Assembly: GCA_964387585.1 (NCBI GenBank)
Contig: CAYLWW010000016.1
Span: 1-21,567 of the forward strand
DNA from: CAYLWW01 sp964387585
GTDB lineage: Bacteria > Pseudomonadota > Alphaproteobacteria > Rickettsiales > Midichloriaceae
Length of the DNA: 21,567 nucleotides
Direction of reading: 5' to 3'
A program made the translations under genes and the position numbers. The notes beneath the pieces were generated by a model. The model was not told the DNA's origin. It saw nothing but the letters and a program-made list of their open reading frames with translations, and made no database searches. Of this stretch, positions 9,211-16,130 are shown in pieces (the first letter of the stretch is position 1; the number at the start of each line of letters is the position of its first letter).

Positions 9211-9334
9211 TATACCTTTGATACTTGAACATTTGTGTTGTCAAATTTCGGTAATTAGCTGACGCTTACCTATTAATTAATATAGGCACCATAAGCTTGC
9301 CACTCATTTTAACTGTTCAAGTCTCCTTGGTATA
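9211..9334. repeat. Short inverted-repeat element, copy B (inverted relative to A2)
   Basis: 124 bp. It starts TATACCTTTGATACTTGAAC and ends GTTCAAGTCTCCTTGGTATA; the ends are an imperfect terminal inverted repeat of about 24 bp. The reverse complement matches A2 closely along its length. Its right end abuts the IS5 transposase remnant, whose upstream part is missing, so it either inserted into that gene or marks a deletion edge. The stretch 9024-9210 to its left holds nothing I can identify. Confidence 0.75.
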
Positions 9335-9339
9335 TTGTG

Positions 9340-9575
9340 CCTTTTCCGGCAAAAGTTGCTGCAACTGCTAAGGGTGTTCACCTTGGAGCTGTAAAGAAAA
9401 ATAACATGAAAGGTAAGAATTTTGATCTTGATAAATATTACACCAAACTCAGAAGCCCATTTGAGAGAGTTTTTTCTAAAGATAACAAGAGGATAGGCTA
9501 TGTTAGGATAGCAAAGCAGGTTTTATGAACGCTATTTGCTTTAACTTAAGGCAATTATGCGTTTTAGCCACTTGA
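9340..9575 (+). pseudogene. IS5-family transposase remnant, C-terminal end, frameshifted
   Basis: The frame from 9340 encodes KGVHLGAVKKNNMKGKN, then LDKYYTKLRSPFERVFSKDNKRIGYVRIAK. This matches the C-terminal part of IS5-type transposases, in which RxPFERVFSK carries the catalytic glutamate. The frame stops at 9526-9528, but a shift at about 9520 continues the family pattern as FMNAICFNLRQLCVLAT to a stop at 9573-9575. So the gene is both truncated at its 5' side by repeat copy B and frameshifted near its end. The only start in the first frame is a GTG at 9337 inside the junction with the repeat, which is not a real start. Non-functional. Confidence 0.8.
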
Positions 9576-9578
9576 ACC

Positions 9579-9599
9579 AAGGCAGGGGTAGCCTGCCTT
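9579..9599. terminator. GC-rich hairpin between IS5 remnant and the repeat-protein gene
   Basis: AAGGCAGG pairs with CCTGCCTT around the 5-base loop GGTAG. It sits between two converging reading frames and may terminate transcription from either side, but the usual T-run is not directly after the stem on the plus strand (AATATT follows). It could instead be an end of the decayed IS5 element. Confidence 0.45.
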
Positions 9600-9612
9600 A
9601 ATATTAAAAAAA

Positions 9613-10659
9613 CTAATTACAAATACAATATGCGTATTCGGATATATTTCCTACATAAGTGCATGATAAATACTGTTCTGAAATAACATTATCATCATAA
9701 ATACAAACATCAGTGTAATTAAAATCCTTATCATCACATCTAAAGCTTTGATCTAGTGATACTTCCTTTGTCTTTATTTGATTGTGTTCGTTATGCACAG
9801 ATGATTTTTCTTCAAATCCAGATAATAAGTTTTCAGTATCAATTGCTAATTCTTTCTCAATTAATAATTTCATTTCTGGGCTTTGTAATTTAGAAAAATC
9901 AACACCAGCTTTAGCTAAAGCCTTTATACTTTTAATACCTATTTCAATACCTAATTTAGTAATGATCAATCTAATATCCTCACCATCTAATTTAGAAAAA
10001 TTAGCGCCAATTTCAGATAAAACTTTGATACTTTCAATACCTAATGCTAAAATGATGTTTGAAAGATAAGCGGGACCTAATTTAGAAAAATCAACGCTAA
10101 TTTCAGATAAAGACTTGATACCTTCAATACCTAATTTCCTAATGGTGTATGCAAGATTAGGAATATCTAATTTAAAAAAATTAGCACCAGATTTAGCTAA
10201 GCTATCTATTACATAATCACCACCTATAGATAATACAGTGTTTGGAGATATGTCATATAAAATCTTTAACATATTGCCTAAAGGGTTAAATTCAAAATAA
10301 TTGGCTAATCTATATAAATCAATAACTACAGCTGTGTATGTGATATACTTAAAAGCATCAGTAATAGGAAATTTAACATCTGGAAACTGAGCTTGATGAA
10401 CAATTGCTTCTACATTATCATCATCACCAAGTACAATTTTATTAAATATAAGCTGAGTTAGATCTGCACCATACTGCTCCTTAAGATATATAGGTACTTT
10501 AGTCTTATCATTATAATTTTGTAAAGCTGCACTTATTTCTCCTGTAGCACGACTTACTAAAGCATAATTTTGTTTTTCAATTTGATTGATTTGATACTTT
10601 TTAAAGTTATACAAAAAGCAATGTACTGAAGCTGCGATAATAGTAGGAATTGGAAACAT
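9613..10659 (-). CDS. Hypothetical protein with four 30-residue repeats (ankyrin-like pattern)
   Basis: 348 residues, not recognised as a known family. The N-terminus has a short hydrophobic stretch (4-17) that is weak as a signal peptide. Residues 147-270 contain four units of about 30 residues, starting near 147, 177, 207 and 237, with the consensus GIEsIKsLsEiGanFsKLdgedirlIItkL; the last has a 4-residue insertion. Each unit reads as helix, loop (GA/VD-FSKL), helix, similar in rhythm to ankyrin repeats (GADVN...), but 30 rather than 33 residues and lacking TPLH. After residue 280 comes a charged tail ending in a Cys-rich segment (C308, C319, C333, C345, C347). Repeat proteins of this sort often mediate protein binding, and in Rickettsiales ankyrin proteins can be secreted effectors; that role here is inference. 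It sits between IS remnants in the accessory island. Confidence 0.7.
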   Translation of the reverse strand: MFPIPTIIAASVHCFLYNFKKYQINQIEKQNYALVSRATGEISAALQNYNDKTKVPIYLKEQYGADLTQLIFNKIVLGDDDNVEAIVHQAQFPDVKFPITDAFKYITYTAVVIDLYRLANYFEFNPLGNMLKILYDISPNTVLSIGGDYVIDSLAKSGANFFKLDIPNLAYTIRKLGIEGIKSLSEISVDFSKLGPAYLSNIILALGIESIKVLSEIGANFSKLDGEDIRLIITKLGIEIGIKSIKALAKAGVDFSKLQSPEMKLLIEKELAIDTENLLSGFEEKSSVHNEHNQIKTKEVSLDQSFRCDDKDFNYTDVCIYDDNVISEQYLSCTYVGNISEYAYCICN

Positions 10660-10698
10660 TTTATTTTTCTTATATAATAATTAATCACCGTTAATTTT

Positions 10699-10727
10699 AA
10701 TATAATTATATTTTTATATTTTCTCAA
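10699..10727 (-). promoter_or_regulatory. Putative promoter of the 30-residue-repeat protein gene
   Basis: Minus strand TTGAGA (10722-10727), 17-bp spacer, TATATT (10699-10704), 40 bp upstream of the ATG at 10659. Both hexamers are 5/6, but the region is very AT-rich, so chance is possible. Confidence 0.4.
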
Positions 10728-10824
10728 TTTAGCATTTAAAATATCGCAATGTATAGCTAATCAATAGCTAAAAGCAGCTAATTCATTGCAAAAATATTAA
10801 TAAAATGATTAACCGCTTGAATAA

Positions 10825-10932
10825 AAAGATAAAAAGTTTCACCTAAAAGTTGATACTGAGAGATTTGTAGAAGAAATATCAAAAATTCCGAAAGATAAAT
10901 TGGTATACGTCGATGAAAGTGGCATAAGGAAG
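10825..10932 (+). pseudogene. IS630-family transposase fragment, internal (DDE domain)
   Basis: An open frame from 10825 encodes KVDTERFVEEISKIPKDK followed by LVYVDESGIRKY. The string VYVDESGI is the hallmark around the second catalytic aspartate of IS630-type transposases, and the preceding charged helix (ERFVEEISKIP) matches the family. There is no N-terminal HTH upstream and the frame is lost directly after ESGIRKY, where repeat copy C begins. It is a dead fragment on the opposite strand to the edge IS630 copies; whether it is the same IS species cannot be told. Confidence 0.65.
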
Positions 10933-11026
10933 TATACCAAGCAGACTTCAACATTTGCGTTGTCAGATTTCGGTAATTAGCTGACTCTCACCGCTTATTT
11001 TAACTGTTAAAGTCTCGCTTGGTGTA
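10933..11026. repeat. Short inverted-repeat element, copy C (internally deleted)
   Basis: 94 bp. It starts TATACCAAGCAGACTTCAAC and ends GTTAAAGTCTCGCTTGGTGTA-like, an imperfect terminal inverted repeat. Compared with copy B it keeps both ends plus GTTGTCA.ATTTCGGTAATTAG, and lacks about 30 bp of the core (the TATTAATTAATATAGG segment). It begins inside the IS630 transposase fragment, which suggests that the element is, or was, mobile. Confidence 0.7.
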
Positions 11027-11062
11027 GCACTTTAGGCGTTGCTCTTTATCCTTGATTTATTC

Positions 11063-11172
11063 TATAGCTAAAGTATTTTGATTTGGGGTACATAGGAGCG
11101 AGGAAGCCTAATGTAGTAGTAAAACCTACATTAGGATCCGAGTATAACCCATACCAAAATACTTTAGCTATA
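11063..11172. repeat. 110-bp palindromic element
   Basis: Perfect 18-bp terminal inverted repeats TATAGCTAAAGTATTTTG (11063-11080) and its complement (11155-11172) enclose an interior that is itself an imperfect palindrome: CCTAATGTAG near 11108 pairs with CCTACATTAGG near 11125. The whole element can fold into one hairpin of about 50 bp. Its size and fold recall the palindromic elements known from Rickettsia genomes, but I do not match it to a named class. It ends 18 bp from the stop of the next gene and could also act as its transcription terminator. It is unrelated in sequence to the A/B/C repeat. Confidence 0.7.
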
Positions 11173-11189
11173 TTGAACTTGCTTTTTAA

Positions 11190-12740
11190 TTATAATCTAG
11201 TTGTTTTATTTGATTGATTGTTTTTATTCTTTTCTGATTTAATTTTTTCCGCTATAGCCTTAGCAGTTTTTATTTCGTTTTGTTTTTCTTTATTTATTAG
11301 CTCTTCACCTTGTTCTAATAAATTGTTAAATTTCATTGCTTTGTATTCGTTCCAGGTTTTAGGATTGTCTTGGTTAATTTTATCCAACCAATATTGAGAT
11401 TGTTTTTGTTTGTTTTTCAAATACTCAATAGGGGTTGTAGCCATTTTTTCAGCATATTTTTTTTCATAAGTAAGCTCGCTCTCTTTAGCTTCTTCAGTTT
11501 TGCCTAGAGCTTTCGATTGAGCTTGAAAAAGTTTTTCTGATGTTTCTGCATAAAATTTATTTTGAGATGCGTAAATTATATCAATAGGCAAATAGAATCT
11601 AATAAGTTTTTTCTCTACTTTGTTGTTTTGATCAGCTATGGCAAAATAAGTTGGTGGTTCTGAGTAATAAAGATTGCGCTCTTTTTGTCCAATATCTTTT
11701 TTAATAGGTTCTTTATCTAGGAAATTTGATAAAAATTTTTCATTAACCGTTCTTTCTTCTATTTCTTTAAGTAAACAATCGCTATGACTTTTTAGTATAC
11801 GTTTAGCAATTATATTACTATTTAAGCTACAAGAAAATGAATCGCGCTGCATATTAAATAAAGCTGCATCGGCTAATTTCCTATGTAATTCAGGTAAATT
11901 TTGATTGTTTTTATTATAATTTTTTAATGCTTCGTGTTGTTTTTCTGTTAGTAATGGTAAGGTCAAAGAACTATATACTTCTCCTTTAAAATCTAATTTT
12001 TCAAAGTTATCTTTTAGATGATTTATAAATTCTTTATCCCAACCATTCATACTATTGATAAATACGATGCCTTTAGCCGATACTATAACTCTTTCAGAAT
12101 GCCCTAATCCTCCTTGACCATCATCGGCGAATAAATCTATTAATACTTCTTTATCGATTTTCAATTCTATTAAGTTTTTGTTAATTTGTATTAAATCGTT
12201 AAACCCTTCAGCCATATTAAAGCTGTCTAATTTTATTACTAAAGGGTCCAGTTCTATACCATAATACTCTTTCATAATTAAAGATAATAGTTGAGACCCC
12301 ATAGCATTGATTTTTATGGATTTACCATTTTTATCTTCGACATTATCAAAAAGATTTATTTCTCCTTTTTTTAGTACGTGTAATATGGTTTGATTTTCTT
12401 GTAAAAATTCACCTAATATAGTGGGTGAAGTTTTGGTCACGGATTCTTCTAATTTCATTAGTAAATCTATGTAAAAATCGCATATGCCTTGATTCTCTGG
12501 AAACTCTTCTTTTATTCCTTTTAAACTTGAATATAATTTTTCTCTATATTTAATAAATTTTTCTTTTGCTTGCTTATAAAATTTTTTTTCATAATATTGT
12601 TTTTCTGTTATAAGATCGTCGTTTGATTCTTCTTTCAGTATATTTTCTATTGATAAAATTTCGCTAGCTAAATCGATTATAGGGTCGACTATTTTTTTGA
12701 AATCATTAAAAAATTCTTGTGCTTTTTCTGTTGTTTTCAT
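11190..12740 (-). CDS. Hypothetical protein with a YopJ/Ulp1-like (clan CE) cysteine motif; candidate effector
   Basis: 516 residues, no full-length family recognised. The N-terminal 100 residues are helical and lysine/glutamate-rich. In the middle, H214 is followed by a hydrophobic strand and the turn GIVFINSMNGW (224-234), and later by MQRDSFSCSLNSNIIAKR (297-314), in which Q298 and C304 are six residues apart. His, an acidic or amide residue 15-21 later, then Gln-x5-Cys is the order of the clan CE active site (Ulp1/SENP deubiquitinase-like proteases and YopJ acetyltransferases). The Q-R-x-S-x-x-C-x3-S-x3-A-K string closely resembles the YopJ cysteine region as I recall it. The third residue is unclear (N229, or D235). 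Residues 400-516 are a charged, probably coiled-coil tail. No signal peptide or membrane segment, fitting a cytosolic or type IV-secreted protein, though secretion is inference. It lies in the repeat-rich accessory island; no promoter stands out. Confidence 0.6.
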   Translation of the reverse strand: MKTTEKAQEFFNDFKKIVDPIIDLASEILSIENILKEESNDDLITEKQYYEKKFYKQAKEKFIKYREKLYSSLKGIKEEFPENQGICDFYIDLLMKLEESVTKTSPTILGEFLQENQTILHVLKKGEINLFDNVEDKNGKSIKINAMGSQLLSLIMKEYYGIELDPLVIKLDSFNMAEGFNDLIQINKNLIELKIDKEVLIDLFADDGQGGLGHSERVIVSAKGIVFINSMNGWDKEFINHLKDNFEKLDFKGEVYSSLTLPLLTEKQHEALKNYNKNNQNLPELHRKLADAALFNMQRDSFSCSLNSNIIAKRILKSHSDCLLKEIEERTVNEKFLSNFLDKEPIKKDIGQKERNLYYSEPPTYFAIADQNNKVEKKLIRFYLPIDIIYASQNKFYAETSEKLFQAQSKALGKTEEAKESELTYEKKYAEKMATTPIEYLKNKQKQSQYWLDKINQDNPKTWNEYKAMKFNNLLEQGEELINKEKQNEIKTAKAIAEKIKSEKNKNNQSNKTTRL

Positions 12741-12824
12741 AAAATTTTTTAATTTATAAATTAAAAATCTTTATGAATTAGGTTAGCACAATTTAAAGTT
12801 GTATAATATTAAAAATTTATTTCA

Positions 12825-13571
12825 TTAATTTTTATTTTTAAAGATAGAAGTTCGAGCTATTGTTAAGACCATAATTTTCTTTGCTTTTCCCTCTAAGCGT
12901 AACACCTTAGCGCATTCATTCACCGTAGCTCCAGTAGTTATAACATCATCAATTAATAAAATAGATGATAGAGCTAATTTTTCTTTATACTTTTTATTAA
13001 GAGCAAAAACATTTTTAACATTACTCAATCTAGCAGAGTAACCCAATTTACTTTGACTTTCTATGTTATGCTTTCTGATTAAGCCATCAACTAAAACTTC
13101 TTTATTGCTAAGTTTCCCTAAAAGCTTAGCTAAAATAGCTGCTTGATTATATTTCCTTTGTTTTAGTCTTTGATTATGCAATGGCACTGGTATTATTAAA
13201 TCTATTTCTGGTAATATTTCTTTACCAGCAAAAAGTAACCAATTAACAAATACTTTTTTTAGAATAAGATCGTTATTGTATTTAAATCTTTTTATTAATT
13301 TCTTTATTGTAGAGTTGTATAATAAAGCTGAATGTATCTTAGTATAAAATTTATTCTTTCTTTTATTCCTGCAACTTAAACAATATTTATCGTAACTTGC
13401 TGAATCTTTTAGCAGATTACCGCATTTTATACATGATGTAGTAATAAACTCTAGTTTTTGCCAACACTGATAGCATAAACTATCATGGACAGTTATATCA
13501 ACTGAGTAGCAAGCTAAACATTTAGGGGGGAAAATAATATTAACTAACTTAGCTATTAATACTTTTAGCAT
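12825..13571 (-). CDS. comF: ComF family protein (phosphoribosyltransferase-like)
   Basis: 248 residues, normal for the family. The N-terminus carries CxxC pairs (C18/C21, C33/C36, C47/C50, C64/C67) that form zinc ribbons. The C-terminal half is a type I phosphoribosyltransferase fold with the PRPP loop LLIDDVITTGATVNE (about 204-218), plus the family strings IIPVPLH and RKYNQAAILAK. ComF proteins take part in DNA uptake or in handling incoming single-stranded DNA in naturally competent bacteria; in many alphaproteobacteria the gene is kept but its role is unclear. The gene looks intact. It is 73 bp from tRNA-Ser on the same strand, and the start ATG at 13571 gives the expected short leader before the first zinc cysteine. 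Confidence 0.92.
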   Translation of the reverse strand: MLKVLIAKLVNIIFPPKCLACYSVDITVHDSLCYQCWQKLEFITTSCIKCGNLLKDSASYDKYCLSCRNKRKNKFYTKIHSALLYNSTIKKLIKRFKYNNDLILKKVFVNWLLFAGKEILPEIDLIIPVPLHNQRLKQRKYNQAAILAKLLGKLSNKEVLVDGLIRKHNIESQSKLGYSARLSNVKNVFALNKKYKEKLALSSILLIDDVITTGATVNECAKVLRLEGKAKKIMVLTIARTSIFKNKN

Positions 13572-13644
13572 CTTTTTTATAGCTAAGAACTTTGCTATAT
13601 TTAACTATTTTTTAAGTAGAAGCTGAATATTTTAAATTTGCTTA

Positions 13645-13733
13645 TGGCGGATGGAGTGGGATTCGAACCCACGGTATGCAGAACATACGCCGGTTTTCAA
13701 GACCGGTGCCTTCAACCGCTCGGCCATCCATCC
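13645..13733 (-). tRNA. tRNA-Ser (UGA anticodon)
   Basis: The minus strand begins GGATGGA and ends TCCATCC-G-CCA, giving a 7-bp acceptor stem, discriminator G and an encoded CCA. The anticodon arm CCGGTCTTGAAAACCGG presents UGA (complement of 13697-13699), which reads UCA and UCN serine codons. A long variable arm (GTATGTTCTGCATAC) and the GGGTTCGAATCCC T-arm make this a typical class II serine tRNA. Confidence 0.97.
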
Positions 13734-13805
13734 AAGAACACTTTTAGCAAATTTTCTTAATCCTAGCAATAACTAATTTAGTTATTTTTACTAAAACCAA
13801 ATAAG

Positions 13806-13837
13806 AAAGTAGAAAAATTTTTTTACTACTTTTTTTT
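13806..13837. terminator. Hairpin with T-run between tRNA-Ser and rpsD
   Basis: AAAGTAG (13806-13812) pairs with CTACTTT (13826-13832), with A5/T7 tracts inside that extend the stem, followed by more Ts. It looks like an intrinsic terminator, but the flanking genes diverge, so no transcript obviously ends here. It may be the leftover of a lost gene, or simple AT-rich sequence. Confidence 0.3.
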
Positions 13838-13894
13838 ATTTGTTCAAAAGCTAATTTATTTTAAATTTTCTATATTCTTTATTTCAGTGAAGGA

Positions 13895-13923
13895 TTGACA
13901 ATCAATAGTGAAAGAGTTATAAG
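13895..13923 (+). promoter_or_regulatory. Sigma70-type promoter of rpsD
   Basis: TTGACA (13895-13900, 6/6), 17-bp spacer, TATAAG (13918-13923, 5/6), about 98 bp upstream of the rpsD start. One of the cleanest promoters in the window, which suits a highly expressed ribosomal gene. The long leader could hold a regulatory site for S4, but I see no clear structure. Confidence 0.75.
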
Positions 13924-14020
13924 TGAATTTATTTATATAAATTAAATAGCTTATGCTGCTATAAATAAAAAAAATTATAGCTCTAAAGCAACTTAATAAT
14001 TAGCAGTTTTAAGGTTATCA

Positions 14021-14638
14021 GTGACAAAAAGACATAACAGAAAATACGGGATATCTAGGCGTTTAGGGGTGAGTTTATGGGCAAGACCAAAAGACCCTTT
14101 TTTAACTAGGAATTATCCTCCTGGAGCTCATGGACCAGTTGGTTATAAAAAGCTAACAGACTATGGGGTGCAACTACAAGCTAAACAAAAGCTTAAAAAA
14201 TATTATGGAAACATAACAGAAAAGCAGTTTAGGGGAATATATGAAAAAGCAATGCGTGCTAAAGGTGACACGGGACAAAACTTGATTGGGTTGCTTGAAT
14301 CTAGGCTGGATGCGTTTATATATCGTTCTATGTTAGTTCCTACTGTGTTTGCTGCACGACAATTTGTCAGTCATAAGCATGTTAAGGTAAATGGCAAAGT
14401 AGTAAATATATCAAGTTACTTTTTGAAACCTGGAGATGTAGTTGAGGTTAGAGATTCCTCTAAACAACTTGGTTTGGTACAATCTTCTATAGGTTCGGGT
14501 AATAGAAGTATACCTGATTACATAGATCTGGATAAAGACAATTTACGTGCAACTTTTCGTAAAATTCCAGAACTAGCAGAAGTGCCTTATCCAGTTAATA
14601 TGGAGCCACATCTAGTGACTGAGTTTTATTCTAGATAG
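14021..14638 (+). CDS. rpsD: 30S ribosomal protein S4
   Basis: 205 residues, the standard length. S4 is a primary 16S rRNA-binding protein that starts assembly of the small subunit body. The N-terminal segment has RRLGVSLW and RNYPPGAHGP, followed by the KQKLKKYYG helix, the GLLESRLDAFIYR core (about 90) and the S4 RNA-binding domain FVSHKHVKVNGKVV (about 117-130), ending VTEFYSR. The start is GTG, with AAGG six bases upstream, and the expected TKRHNRKYGISRR N-terminus begins right there. It is a stand-alone gene with its own promoter and terminator, not part of the alpha operon, as in other alphaproteobacteria. The sequence is most like rickettsial S4 as I recall it. Confidence 0.97.
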   Translation: MTKRHNRKYGISRRLGVSLWARPKDPFLTRNYPPGAHGPVGYKKLTDYGVQLQAKQKLKKYYGNITEKQFRGIYEKAMRAKGDTGQNLIGLLESRLDAFIYRSMLVPTVFAARQFVSHKHVKVNGKVVNISSYFLKPGDVVEVRDSSKQLGLVQSSIGSGNRSIPDYIDLDKDNLRATFRKIPELAEVPYPVNMEPHLVTEFYSR

Positions 14639-14678
14639 ATAGTCTTCTTTTACTGTTTTTTTTAATTTACCATTTTAT

Positions 14679-14722
14679 ACTATAAGCGCTACTTTTGTAT
14701 GTTGCGCTTATAGTGCTTTTTT
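14679..14722 (+). terminator. Rho-independent terminator of rpsD
   Basis: ACTATAAGCGC pairs perfectly with GCGCTTATAGT (11 bp) around a 14-base loop, followed by GC and a run of six Ts. Canonical form. Confidence 0.9.
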
Positions 14723-14794
14723 AGCTTAATTAGTTAAATGTAAGCCCTGTCTTATTAGAACTACTTTTATCTTGAGTAGCTTATATTATAACCC

Positions 14795-16027
14795 ATGCAA
14801 CAATTTGAAAATAAAAAGCTTACTATTCCAGTAAAAATAGGAAGTGTAGTTATTGGTGGTGGCAATCCCATAGTAGTTCAGTCTATGACTGATACTCCTA
14901 CATCTGATGTAGAAGCTACTGTTAATCAAATTATTGAACTTTATGAAGCTGGTTCCGAAATAGTTAGAATTACAGTTAATAATTTAGAAGCAGCTAAAGC
15001 AGTAGTGCAAATACGTAATAAATTATTAGCTAAAAATTATCAAATACCATTAGTAGGGTGTTTTCATTATAATGGACATCAACTTTTAACGGAAGTTTCT
15101 GAATGCGCTTCAGCATTAGATAAATATAGAATTAATCCTGGAAATGTAGGTTTTGGAGATAAAAAGGAAAAGCAATTTGAAATTATGGTTCAATGCGCTA
15201 TTTCATATAACAAGCCTATTAGAATAGGAGTGAATTGGGGTAGTTTAGATAAGGATTTAACTGCTAAATTAATGGATGAGAATGCTAGATTGACTAATCC
15301 TCTCCCCATAAACGAAATAATGCGAGAAGCTATAATAAGTTCTGCACTACTTAGTGCTGAGAAAGCTGAAGAATTAGGGTTGTCAGCAAATCGTATAGTA
15401 ATTTCTGCTAAAGTCAGTAAAGTACAAGACCTAATAGCAGTTTATCAAGGTTTAGCAAAGCGTTGTAACTATTCACTGCACCTAGGATTAACTGAAGCTG
15501 GAATGGGAATAAAGGGTGTGGTTTCAACTACTTCTGCACTCGCTATACTACTTCACCAGGGTATAGGTGATACTATTAGAGCTTCAATAACACCAAAACC
15601 TAATGAATCTCGCCATCAAGAAGTTAGGCTTTGTCAAGAAATACTACAGAATTTAGACTTAAGGAGCTTTAATCCTGCTATTACATCATGCCCTGGATGT
15701 GGTAGAACAAGTAGTGATTATTTTCGTACTTTAGCTAATGATATACAGCATTTTATTGATCAAGTAATAGGAGAATGGCGAACGATTTACCCAGGAGTAG
15801 AAAAGTTAAAAATAGCTGTGATGGGGTGTATAGTTAATGGACCTGGGGAAAGTAAGCATGCTGATATAGGAATAAGCTTACCTGGTAGTGGTGAGCAACC
15901 CATTGCGCCTGTATTTGTAGATGGTGAAAAACGCTATACATTGCGTGGTGATAATATTGCGAAGCAGTTTAAAGATATAGTAAATGACTACGTAAGAAAA
16001 AGGTTTCATAATACCCATAATACATAA
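14795..16027 (+). CDS. ispG: 4-hydroxy-3-methylbut-2-en-1-yl diphosphate synthase (IspG/GcpE)
   Basis: 410 residues. IspG is the [4Fe-4S] enzyme that converts the cyclic diphosphate MEcPP to HMBPP, the penultimate step of the MEP isoprenoid pathway. Seen: the start VKIGSVVIGGGNPIVVQSMT (about 13-32), the TIM-barrel strings VRITVNN and FHYNGH, the family string ASITPKPNE, and the cluster cysteines in SCPGCGRT (about 298-305) and GCIVNGPGE (about 342-350). All look intact. The remaining MEP genes are not in this window, so I cannot tell whether the pathway is complete. It follows the rpsD terminator, so it needs its own promoter; TATATTATAAC ends only a few bases before the ATG, which could mean a very short or absent leader, and no Shine-Dalgarno is visible. 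Confidence 0.95.
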   Translation: MQQFENKKLTIPVKIGSVVIGGGNPIVVQSMTDTPTSDVEATVNQIIELYEAGSEIVRITVNNLEAAKAVVQIRNKLLAKNYQIPLVGCFHYNGHQLLTEVSECASALDKYRINPGNVGFGDKKEKQFEIMVQCAISYNKPIRIGVNWGSLDKDLTAKLMDENARLTNPLPINEIMREAIISSALLSAEKAEELGLSANRIVISAKVSKVQDLIAVYQGLAKRCNYSLHLGLTEAGMGIKGVVSTTSALAILLHQGIGDTIRASITPKPNESRHQEVRLCQEILQNLDLRSFNPAITSCPGCGRTSSDYFRTLANDIQHFIDQVIGEWRTIYPGVEKLKIAVMGCIVNGPGESKHADIGISLPGSGEQPIAPVFVDGEKRYTLRGDNIAKQFKDIVNDYVRKRFHNTHNT

Positions 16028-16130
16028 TCAAAAATCATTTTACTAAAAATCGCCTCTAAAAACACTTTGTTTGTCTGTATAAAACTGAATTGAATATAAT
16101 TAACTAAGTTGAATTATTATTGAGAAAAAC

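Noticed and set aside
9337..9528. A complete small protein starting at a GTG at 9337
   Set aside because: The start lies at the junction with repeat copy B and the protein is only the tail of an IS5 transposase, continued in another frame.
9782..10069. Plus-strand open frame opposite the 30-residue-repeat gene
   Set aside because: It mirrors the repeats of the minus-strand gene, which has a promoter and a consistent protein pattern.
10741..10784. GCAATG...CATTGC dyad as an operator or element end
   Set aside because: The arms match over only 8 of 9 bases with an AT-rich interior and no partner feature; too weak to call.
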